From NCBI GenBank assembly GCA_050084515.1, contig CM114275.1, positions 4,154,001-4,218,000 of the forward strand: 64,000 nucleotides of DNA, read 5' to 3'. The notes under the pieces are model-generated. The model did not search any database, was not told where the DNA came from, and saw nothing but the letters and a program-made list of their open reading frames with translations. This DNA is from Blasia pusilla (Eukaryota; Marchantiophyta; Marchantiopsida; Blasiales). Below, one piece after another: positions 12,355 to 21,700 of the stretch (position 1 is the stretch's first letter; every line of letters begins with the position of its first letter). A program made the translations under genes and the position numbers.

Positions 12355-13085
12355 TATTTGAGTGTTAGATCTCTTTGGAGGGATTAGCAGTTGTTTTGCA
12401 GGCAGGAGTGCAAGTGCAAGAGTACCAATATGTGGATAGTGATGATGTTGCGAGGTGCATCTCACTACGACATATGGCGCAGTTATGCCTATGTTTTCCT
12501 GACTTTTTGTCTGCATCCGCGGTACAGGGGTACCAGAGTTCCCTACCGAGGGATATTTTCTTGCTGGGGGCGCAGGACTTAGAGCGGGTAGGGACCATTG
12601 ATTTGGTCATTGCCGGTTGGCCATGACAGGGCCAATCGAGTGTTGGACGAGGCAATGGGTTGGCTGACACTCGGTCTAGGTGGTTGTGGGAGATGTTGAG
12701 GATCTTACGGTAGTTCGAGGAGCACTAGTCTCGTTCTCCAGCCTACATTCTCGAGAATGTGCCGATCTTAGGTGACTCCAGGTCACGGATGGTGACGAGT
12801 GCTCATCAGGTGCGTGCCTGGATCAGCCTAGCACTGTTCTTGGATGCGGCCAGTGTAGGTCCTAGAGCCCATCGCCCGCGTCTATGATGGACCAACTTGG
12901 TGCCCCATGCGGTGTTACGGAGGACGTATACAAGAGTGGAGCGCCCCTACCATTTGTTAGTGGATTACATTCTGGATCCAGGTCGTCGATCATATGCAGT
13001 GAGACAAGATGATCGACCACCGTTGACCATGGTCAAGAGGGTAGGCATGGTCAAGAGGGTAGGCATGGTTCGGGCACTTCACGTG
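12355..13085 (+). pseudogene. DNMT3-like cytosine-5 methyltransferase domain, copy A (broken)
   Basis: Motif I VLDLFGGI is at 12364-12388, right after a TGA where copy B has TGG. An 11-bp deletion relative to copy B follows and shifts the frame to 12375. Then come GTIDLVIAGWP with TGA at 12624-12626 exactly where the catalytic Cys codon should be (TGT in copy B), the motif VI-like ILENVPILGDSRSR (about 12747-12790), and DAASVGPRAHRPRL, stop, WTNLVP (about 12845-12905). Motif order is canonical, not permuted as in plant DRM enzymes, and the ENV and RAHR..WTNL features resemble DNMT3 rather than CMT. It lacks the C-terminal motif IX/X part retained by copy B. Inactive. Confidence 0.8.
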
Positions 13086-13204
13086 GAGGAGATCACAGTT
13101 TGCAGTTGGCTGCAAGAGAGCGGCCGAGTGTTGTTGTTTGTCACGGGGTTGTACCATAGCAACCACCGATATCCACGCCAGAGAGTCCTACCCTAGTCAC
13201 GATG

Positions 13205-14230
13205 GAGACTTGGGAGCCAGATATGGGCCCTTAGTTGACAGGAGGAGAGCAACGCTTGATACATCAATTCCTCAGGAGTCATAGGAGCTACTTTGTGTTT
13301 AGCTTGAAGGATTTGGGTACGTTGAAGGGACCGGGGATCCGCATTGAGTTGTCGAGTGATACACCGATCTTCCGACGATCCTACAGGTACAGTGGTATGG
13401 AGAGGGCTCTAATTCAAATTAGGAGCCAGGACTTTGTTGGAGCAAGACTAGTGGAGATGTAACATAGGGAGTATGCATCTACCACTATCATGCCCGCCAA
13501 GAAGGATGTGCATGGCAACTGGACGGATAAGCGGATGTGTGGAGATTACCGACGTATAAATTGGTCAGGTATGCCATGTCCACACGTGAGGAAATCTTTG
13601 CTGCGATTGGTCATGCAAAGGTCTTCAGTTCATTGGATTTGCGAGCCGGATACCATCAACTGCCTATCAGATTGGAGGACATCCTGAAGACGGTATTTTG
13701 GGGCATCGATCCTCACGAAAAGGATTGTTTGTACTAGTGGCGGTTCTTACCATTAAGGTTAAAGAACGCCCTAGCTGAGTTTCACAGGGTCATAGATAAG
13801 TTCTTGGCTGGTCTCGATTTTGCTAGGTGTTATATTGATGACATCGTAGTCCTTAGCGCCATGATTGAGGAGCATGAGCGACATCTAGAGGAGGTATTTC
13901 GACGATTGCAATTACATGGGCGGAAGCTACATCCACGCAAGTGCAAGTTCTTCTTCCACATTGAGTACTTGGGTCATACGATATACCTAGGGGGCCTTGG
14001 TGTTCAGCAGACGAAGGTAGAGGCTATCTCACGCATTCCACACCCTACAAATGTGAGCCGTGTTCGCGCATTCATGGGATTGGCGAACTTCTATCGGCGA
14101 TACGTCGAGGGATTCAGTTTGATTCCAAAGCCGCTAACCTTGCTGACCAAAGTGGATCACGAGTGGCACTGGGGAGATGAGCAGGAGCGAGCATTTCAGT
14201 TGCTGAAGGACAGGTTGAGATCCGCGCCCA
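13205..14230 (+). pseudogene. Reverse transcriptase of copy A
   Basis: Copies element RNA into DNA. Recognisable in order: IMPAKKDVHGNW and KRMCGDYRRIN (13489-13560), FSSLDLRAGYHQLPIRLED (13623-13680), a TAG after DCLY (13735), FLPLRLKNALAEF, and the catalytic YIDD box at 13833-13844. Then KLHPRKCKFF, FMGLANFYRRYVEGF and PLTLLTKVDHEW lead into the connection domain. At least two frame changes and several stops occur. The YIDD aspartates are intact. Confidence 0.88.
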
Positions 14231-14829
14231 TCTTGAGGAGACCGATCAGGGGGCGTCCTTTCTAGGTGCACACAGATTGGAGCATGTTGGGGCTTGGAGC
14301 GGTGCTCACCCATCATGATCATGAGGGTATAGAGTTTGTGGTGGCTTTCACTAGCCGCTCAAACAATGCTGCAGAGGCAAAGTACAACTCATATGAGGGT
14401 GAGTGCTTGGCTGCAGTGTGGGCTGTCGCACATTTCAGGTATTACTTATTCGGAAACTCCTTTACCATCATCACTCATCATCAACCACTGATGTGGTTGA
14501 TGGAGTCCGACAAGCTTATAGGGAAGCTTGCGAGATGGGCTCTATTGTTGCAGGAGTATGATTTTCAGGTGGTACATAGATCTGGGGTGCTCAACCAGGA
14601 TGCAGATGAGTTGAGTCGTAAGCCATGCCCGAGTCAGCAAGATGCGACTGGAGCTCGATGGCATGGAGAGAGTGATGAGGAGTCACTGCCAGGATGGCAC
14701 GCGTCAGTCTATTTAGGCATGTTGGCTATGGAGAGCCAGAGTGTGGAGACTTCGATGGCAAGGTCTAGTGGAGAGTCCTTGGATCCCGATGCCAGTGAGG
14801 GAGACGACAGGTGGCCGAGATATTCATGA
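14231..14829 (+). pseudogene. RNase H of copy A
   Basis: Starts RPF, TAG, VHTDWSMLGLGAVL, carrying the first catalytic Asp of the gypsy RNase H. It continues EGECLAAVWAVAHFRYYL (catalytic Glu) and HHQPLMWLME, then RWALLLQEYDFQVVHRSG and DADELSRKPCP. Copy B carries the same TAG at the equivalent F-stop position. In B the segment covers about 52965-53452. Confidence 0.82.
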
Positions 14830-14989
14830 TGATGGAGTAGTCTTGGAGTATCTTCGTACTGGCAGCGTTACGAGCACCGTGGCTGCTAGAGAGTGGGATC
14901 GGATCCTACAGCCGGCCTGACGGTTCCGTTGGGAGGGGACACATGTTTCGAGGGTTTGGGAGGATCGTAGAGTACGCGTAGTGCTACAT

Positions 14990-16075
14990 CCTTCGCAGAG
15001 AGCACGACTAGTGCAGCATGCCCACGAGGAGTTGGGTCACTTTGGGGTGAAGCAGACGTACAACTTGCTCTAGATTCCGAATTGATAGCGAGGCATGCAG
15101 ACTTACGTTCAGCAGTTTGTTGCCAGGTGTATGGTGTGTGATCGGGTGCGAGCATCGTTCAATGCTCCGACTCTAGACTTGCATCCATTACATATCATGG
15201 GCTTAGGGTATAGATGGAGTTTGGATTTTGCAGGACCTTTGCCTTTGACAGAGCGTCACAATCATTATGTGTTGGTGATGGTCGAGAACTTCTCTAAGTG
15301 GATCAAGTTGGTTGCATTGCCTGATAAAGCGAGTGAGGGAATAGCTTATGACTTCCTTGATAGAATGTTGAGTTATTATGGCGCATCCGTTGAGGTGTTG
15401 ACAGACCACGGTACCGAGTTTTGCGGTGAGTTCCAGGCCTTGTGTGATCAGACGCTGATCGACCACCGCACGACTTTGCGAGATCCTCCCAACGCGGATG
15501 GATTAGCGAAGAGAGTTGTGAAAACGGTGAAGAGGGGTGTACGTAAGTATGGCTTGCAGAGAGGTCACATAGGAGATTGGGACCTCTAGTTGCCGTGGTT
15601 GGCGATGGGATAAAGATTCAGCAGACATACATCCTTAGCGTCTTTTTCACCGTACTTGCTACTTTATGGCCGAGAGCCAGATTTACCCACGGCCATTCGT
15701 CGAGATGCTGGTGAGGTGCTGGACCTTGATGACCCAGATGTATGGATGCAAGCATGTTCTTAGAGGACTGAGTCATTTCGGAGAGTGATGCTCATGGCGT
15801 TCAAGAACTTGGCGATTGCGCAGCATCGGGATAGGTTGAGGTATGCGACTATTTGGGGTGGTGGTTATCGACCAACTATCCAGAGGTTTCATAAGGGAGA
15901 TTATGTCTACTTGCAGGAGACGGCACCGACGACGTTGGATGTGACTGCAGGGCGCACTATCCTGAGAGTGCGTGATGTTTTGCCATCCGGTGTTCTCTTG
16001 CTGGAGGGACGCGATGGTATGGTATGGAAGGACCATGTGCGTAATTTTGCGCCATGTCACCTTCCTAACATTGAT
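14990..16075 (+). pseudogene. Integrase of copy A
   Basis: HHCC zinc-binding part: HAHEELGHFGVKQTY then FVARCMVCDRVR (15020-15150). Core: WSLDFAGPLP (first Asp, about 15220) and VLTDHGTEFCGEF (second Asp, about 15400). The third catalytic residue sits in DGLAKRVVKTVKRG, where copies B, C and D have Glu (DGLAER), so copy A has Glu to Lys (AAG at 15508-15510). C-terminal GPY/F-like part: QRFHKGDYVYLQ, VRDVLPSGVLLLEGRDG, then VWKDHVRNFAPCHLPN. No chromodomain follows. Confidence 0.85.
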
Positions 16076-16120
16076 GGTACAAAAGATCTGAGCTCAGCAG
16101 TAGTTCATGCAGGCTTGCGT

Positions 16121-16255
16121 TATATGTTGTGTGGTTGTGCTCGTGGTGCGACCACGATGCTAGTCTTTGATGGATGTTTGAGAGGTTGGCATATGGCATG
16201 TCTGACGCCACCTATCACTAGGGTTCCTCGGGGACGATGGATGTGACCCAGATGT
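16121..16255 (+). pseudogene. PHD finger at the C terminus of Pol, copy A
   Basis: Forty-five codons after the integrase tail that read as a PHD finger: MLCGCARGATTMLVFDGC, then LRGWHMACLTPPITRVPRG, then RWM, TGA, PRC. The WH.AC and LTPP features are typical of PHD zinc fingers, which bind histone H3 tails. Lost ligands are explained by single changes: Tyr at 16121 where fragment D has Cys, Phe in place of Cys in DGC, and TGA at 16244 where D and C have TGT. The same domain is present in D (45294-45153) and C (54889-54755). Confidence 0.75.
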
Positions 16256-16449
16256 ACATAGAGGAGATACTAGGTAGGTTTTGATTCTGACGTTTTCTGT
16301 GACATGGATGGCATGAAGGCGACTAACGATGGGGCCACATGAGTACCCGGCCTTTCTGCTATAAGCGTCCTAGAGATGTATGTCATGGTAGGTAGGGATA
16401 GATGACTATCTCGAGTTAGAGGGACCTAACCACCAGCTAGGGGGATGAT

Positions 16450-16564
16450 TGGAAATATTTTGGTACTTCTTACCTCTGTGTATGGATGCCATGAGTTAGC
16501 ATGGGATTGTGTGTGTGTTCGATGACAACGATGTATGTTGTGTAGCGATGTGTATGCGCACGAC
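16450..16564 (+). repeat. 3' module of gypsy copy A
   Basis: Follows a purine-rich, PPT-like GCTAGGGGGATGA. It starts TTGGAAATATTTTGG, contains GTGTGTGTG and ends ATGTGTATGCGCACGAC. Matches 6811-6946 (+) and 44965-44839 (-). It is followed by AACTA, the same five bases that precede the element at 7433. Confidence 0.7.
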
Positions 16565-16699
16565 AACTAATAAGACTCTCTTTCCCTCATCTATTTGACT
16601 TAAGAAATAAATTAACAATTTTGGGGTTTAGGGTTAGTTAAATCAAGTTAAATGGGAAAGTGAAGTCCTTAATGAGCTCTAGGGTCACTTTTATATTCA

Positions 16700-16945
16700 T
16701 GATGGATAATTGCGATCCTCACTAGTAGGCAGTTATGAGTGGAGAGGTTGCAAAATACAAGTTATTATGCAGCCTTTTCAACAGTTGGATGTGATTACGA
16801 CCCTCACTAATAGGCAATTATGAGTGGAGAGGCCGCCTTTTCAACCGTTAGATGTGATTACAGCCCTCACTAGTAGGGAGTTCTGAGTGGAGAGGCTGCA
16901 AAATGCAAGTTACGCTACAACCTTTTCAACCGTCGGATGTGAGCT
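16700..16945 (+). repeat. Three degenerate tandem repeats
   Basis: Units beginning about 16710, 16799 and 16861 share CCTCACTA, GAGTGGAGAGG, CCTTTTCAAC and GGATGTGA. The middle unit lacks about 25 bp (TGCAAAATACAAGTTA-like) present in the other two. No coding capacity. Confidence 0.7.
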
Positions 16946-17224
16946 TTTCAACCAGCCATCAAATCTCCCCAATTAATTACTCCCCGTGTTAGTAACTTTT
17001 CTCCCCTAGTCGCCATATTCTTATGCCGTATTAATCTTTTCCAAACCCTTAGTTAGAATACTTAAAACTAAACCCAAAACTGGTTTAAGATGAATCATGA
17101 TTGACTCGAACACCGGTGTGCAATAGACACTTGAAGTGAGGGGAAATCGAAAAAAGGAGCGTACTTTACTTTAGCCACCACACATGGCTCCCCCCTTGCA
17201 TGTAGTCGTTTTCATCTTACATGC

Positions 17225-17312
17225 TGATGAGGTCATAGAGTCTACAAGGATCCAAAACTCATAGAGTCTGCAAGGATCCAAAACTCATAGTCTGCAAAGA
17301 TCCAAAACTCAT
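17225..17312 (+). repeat. Short tandem repeat, about 27-bp unit
   Basis: Three head-to-tail copies of a unit containing TCTGCAAGGATCCAAAACT, with CATAGAG or CATAG spacers. It ends beside CATGCTGATGAG, which also occurs just upstream at 17220. Confidence 0.65.
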
Positions 17313-17379
17313 GCTGATGAGCACAAAAGTAAACCCTAAAGGTCATTGAAGGCTTCACTTTCTTCCAATAAGTGTGAAC

Positions 17380-18700
17380 TTCGATTCCCCGGGAAGAAGC
17401 CTGGGGTCTTCACATGACAGGCGACTCCGTATTACGGATGTTACAGTTGCCATGTTCTTTTATTTATTTAATCGTGCAGTTCGTTCGTTTTTTCTTACGC
17501 AACAGGAGAAGAACATGAAAGGGACGACATAAAGGACGCGTGAGATGACAGCGGAGAGCGAAAGTCCGAAGGAGCAGATAAGTGCGTCTCCGCGCTCGAG
17601 AATGTCTGGAATTCAAAAGTGGAGAAAGAGGCCGTAATTGTTGTTTGTGAATCATTGGAAAAATAGTATGAAACCTCCCCCGACCTAGTTTTTTGGGAAT
17701 ATCTTCGATCGATGACACCTCAAAAAATATCATATCCAAAGGTCCTGATGTTTTCATAGGATCTTTGTGTGGACGAGATTGGAGTCTTATTTGTTTGTTG
17801 TTGATTGATGGCTCGTGGAGAAAACGTCCGCTTTCGTGTTGCTGAGCGCAGCGCGCACCCTCGAGAATCGCAGATGCCCTGGAGTTATGGACGCTGCTGC
17901 GCTCTGCAGTTTCTGATGATTTTATGTTTTCCCCGGCTGTTCGTCCCGCGCTGGAGTCGCAGGGTTCATGAGTTCTGAGCGAGCGGAATTTCAGACTCCG
18001 GGAGGAAGATGGACGGCGCGGCCAGTGGGAGAAAGCGCCTGCAAACATGGCAGAGTTCCGCGTGAGCAGATGTTGCATAGTTCGTCATGAACAGCCTGGA
18101 TTCCACTGCCGTTAGACGAGCGATTCGTCAACGGTTCCGGGACCTGTGCCGACTGGATTATGTCGTAGCTCGCACGCCATCCCCATGCTGCTCGTCTGGC
18201 AGGACAGAGGTGAATGTCAACTGTGACGTGAGGACGCAGGCTCAGCAGTCTTTAAAGGTGGACGGGCTCGAAGTCCTGCGCGTGAATGCATTTGTGCTGC
18301 GAGTCAAACTTCAGACATCTGTTTCAGAAATCCCCAGTATCGTACTTACACGCGGATTGGTAATAAAAGACGCCTGCAACGCTTTACTTCAGAAAACGCA
18401 ACATACGCTTGACGATGCGATGCAGCGCGCTTAGAAACCTAGCCGCTGCTCAAACCACTCTAGGTGAGACCTGATGATCTGATAGACGAGGTACGGTCGG
18501 GGCACTATCTGGTCAGGAAACTCACGAAGAGCTGCACATCTGAAAAGTGAGCTAAAAGACTGCATCGTTTTGTTGTAAGAAAATGACTGAGTGACTACAG
18601 GACCCTTATCCAAATCAGAGGCGCGATCGACTCACACGCTCCGATTGTCGGCCCCCTACCGTTCCTTCAGGGCTTTGCTCTTCTCATGGTTAGGTTTTGA
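17380..18700. other. Unrecognised sequence 3' of coilin
   Basis: Two open frames overlap this stretch: a 204-residue frame on minus (18078-17464), Arg/Ser-rich with an organelle-presequence-like start, and a 115-residue frame on plus (18087-18434). Neither matches a family I know and no splice-supported gene model emerges. The composition is less AT-rich than the flanks, so an unknown exon or retrogene remnant is possible. Confidence 0.25.
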
Positions 18701-18738
18701 AGAGCCGCAACGGCACACTCCATGTGGTGCATACCTAC

Positions 18739-21700
18739 TCACAAAACTTGTTGCGCTCTGAGAAGAGCTACAATTGAGCCTACCCCGGCACTTCTAAGGT
18801 ACTTAAATTTTCTCCCCTTTGCAGGTGCCTTGTTAGGTTCTCCACTTGATGGGTGGCAACCTTCATTTGTGGTAGAAGCAGGCTCTTCCTCTGGTCCGTT
18901 CACCTTACTGGTGGTACCCGACTCCTTTACATCGGTTGGGCTCTTCAGATTGTCCCCAACGTTGTCCACCTTTTTCAGTCGAAGCTCAGATTTCTTCCGC
19001 TCTAACTCCTCTGACAATAGAGCTTGCCAACGAGGTGACGGCTCCCTGGTAGCGTGTGTATCTGCAGCTTTCACGAGTTATGGTCAATATAAGAACATTG
19101 CCTGTACAACTGACGTACAGATCAGTTCCAGTAAAGTAGAGAGCAAGCACAAAATTCTGTTTGATAACCATAAAATTGATTTTCTGCCGGAGATTTAAGG
19201 TGGTGACACTGCTTCTTGTCATCGCACTACTTCATGACTCAGTAAAGGTCCAGATATCTAACGTGTGACCTCTACTACCAACCTGATCCCTTCGAGACCT
19301 CTGTTCGAATGTTCTAATCACAGAGTCCGGTAATAATTACATGCCTGCAAAGGTAAGGACTCCAGTAACTCTACAAACTGCATCGCAACTTCGGCCATAC
19401 AGTCTAAATCACACGAAGCAAAGGAAAGATGCGACTCCGTAGCCAAAACACTGTCTGTTCAGAGATGGTCGGTATACCTTCAGTCTCTGCAGCAGGAGCT
19501 CCCGCCATAACACCAAGGGAAATAGGTGAAGTTTTTACTGCATCTCCAGGATTACCCATGCATGTGTTTGCAACGTTTGTATTAACATGACTACATGGCT
19601 TAAGAGAAGCCGATCGCTCAATATTGCAGCGAGCAGCATCTTCTCCCACCTCCACATTCTCGCCCGCAACCTCCGTCTGCTTCTCACTTATTTTCCTTAA
19701 AAGCAGGCGCAGTTCCACGAGGGCAGACAGATCTATCTAGAATACCCCACAAAGCAATAATCAGAAAAGGAAAGCTTGCTCTTACAGCTTTGATACACAT
19801 CAATGTCCCAAATACTTCCAAAAGTAATCATTGCAATTGAAGGTCGTCTTGAAAGGCATGTAGATTGAGGTGATTTTCAGGAAAGAGTCTGTACAGCATG
19901 CTATCTGCAGCGTGGGGGCAATTAAAATTGAAGTACTAAGAACTTAATGGCGAACTAACAGATCAATCACTCAGCGTCTCTATCTACGCATGCAGCATGG
20001 GGTACTAATTAGGGCTCAGAACCTATACTTGAAAGGCTAATTGATGTACATAGTACATATCCACGTTCGAGGTGGAAAGGGATAGATATCGAGAAATATA
20101 AGGCATAAGGCAGGTGCATCGGTGTACTAGAATGATCGACCTTCCTAATGAGAAGTGTAATCCATCTACTCTTAGGTATCTCAGGACAATCAGTCCTTGA
20201 TCCAAACCAAACTGCCAGCAGACACAATACCCAACTCTTTGTAGATTCTGGAAACTTGGCAACTCACCACAATCCTGAACTAACAAGATTCTGGTTCACG
20301 TCAGCAGTTCCTGCACAACCTATAAAAATAACTGTGCAGACAGTAATCTCACCTCCAGTGAACCACTTTCATCATATGGAGGAGTGAATGGTTGTGCACC
20401 CTCGGAGTCTTCATCGTACATGTCATGATTATTCTGATATATGGGAAAATCAGGGTGTGGATCCAACTTGATGACTTGGGTCCCATGATCCACATGAGCA
20501 GCTATTCCAACCTGCCACAAGAGCCCCGGTAAGAAGAGCCCCAGTAAGACTATCATTAGGAGTGACAAGCCAATGGTCTACTCTCAACATTACCAGGTGC
20601 CATATGAGATCTTCAAAGAAAACTAGCCCCACATCCTTTGATGGTTGATGGAAGTTTCATAGGTAGGACAATTTCAGTTATATTTTCCCTTCCTAATAGT
20701 GTGGTGTTCAACTGCTTGCCATTGACACCATGGCGACTATCTAGCTAGAAATGGTGCATTCAAGATAAAGTAATAGCCACAATTTACTCTAGGGTTATGT
20801 ATGAGGAATTCTATTTCCAATCTTGTGAGAAGATCACTGATTAAGAAATACTGCACATTGACATTGCTGTTATGGGTAGCCAAGCTATCCAAGCTACCTG
20901 AAACTGCTAAATCTAAAGAAGCACCATCCTAATTATTTCAAGTCCTAAAAAAAGTAGCATTACAAGGAATATCCTGGTGAATCCAGAAGTACTTTGTCTC
21001 ATGCGTGTGTTATTTTCAACTTACCATCTTTAGTTATACATTCAATATTGTCTATACCTAAACCCTATGACATTCGACCTTCATCTGTGGTATAATTGTA
21101 TAACCAGCCACACTTGAACCATCAGATCCATGGCAGACAAAATCTAGACACCATTCAGGTTGGGGCAATACTCTGTAAGATGAAAGCTCTGGGGTCCAAG
21201 TCTGTGTCAACTCTACCAGGCGATAAGCCAATACATCACCTTCCTGCAAAATCAAAAGAATATGAAAGAGATGAACGAGACAAGTCATAAAAGACTCTTC
21301 CAATATGAATATAATACCTTCAGATATAGACAGGAATGTCTAGAAAGACAGTCCCAGACAGAAAGTATCAGCAAACAGGTTGGTGTGTGCCATAAACAGT
21401 TCACAAATCCAGTGACCTCCCTGTGGTGGGAAAATCAGGTGGGTGGACACCGATGACACACAAGCTTGGCACTAACAGAAACAGAAATTTTGCTGGAGTT
21501 GACTGAGCCTCTTATCTTCCATCGAGAAAATGATGATAACAAACCTGTGGTACACCCTGTAAAAGAGGAAGCTTCTCAAGGTCTACGGGATTAGCTTGAT
21601 CCTCAGCTTGGATGTTATCACCATTATCTCCCAGTTGAAAAGACTCAAAATCTGTGATCTCAGTCATCCCTCTTTTGCCTTTCTGCTTCTTCTCAGCACT

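Larger units (their letters stand above)
7438..16564 (+). mobile_element. Ty3/gypsy retrotransposon, copy A, with DNMT and PHD domains (degenerate)
   Basis: Copy A starts TGTCACGAC and ends GCGCACGAC. The five bases before it (7433-7437) and after it (16565-16569) are both AACTA, a perfect 5-bp target-site duplication of the size made by retroviral-type integrases. Order inside: 5' module and leader (7438-9440), Gag with CCHC knuckle, protease, linker, DNMT3-like methyltransferase, reverse transcriptase, RNase H, integrase, PHD finger, 3' module. Gag through the linker stays in one frame (9578 to ~12361) despite in-frame stops, suggesting one ancestral Gag-Pol polyprotein. I find no long direct terminal repeats: the 5' ~515 bp and 3' ~115 bp are different sequences that occur joined at 6296-6946. 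Many stops and frameshifts make it inactive. Confidence 0.85.

Noticed and set aside
12355-13085. Host DRM or CMT gene fragment
   Set aside because: Motif order is canonical, not permuted as in DRM; no chromodomain or BAH as in CMT; and it is in frame with the retroelement protein in two separate copies.
15990-16260. Chromodomain after the integrase
   Set aside because: No aromatic-cage chromodomain pattern is seen. The downstream stretch has Cys/His spacing of a PHD finger in three copies.
17464-18078. 204-residue minus-strand gene
   Set aside because: No family, no splice partners, and an overlapping plus-strand frame of similar quality. Kept only as unrecognised sequence.
20590-20690. 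Extra coilin exon
   Set aside because: The phase needed gives a TAA after four codons, and the flanking exons join in phase 0 without it to give a continuous Tudor-like domain.
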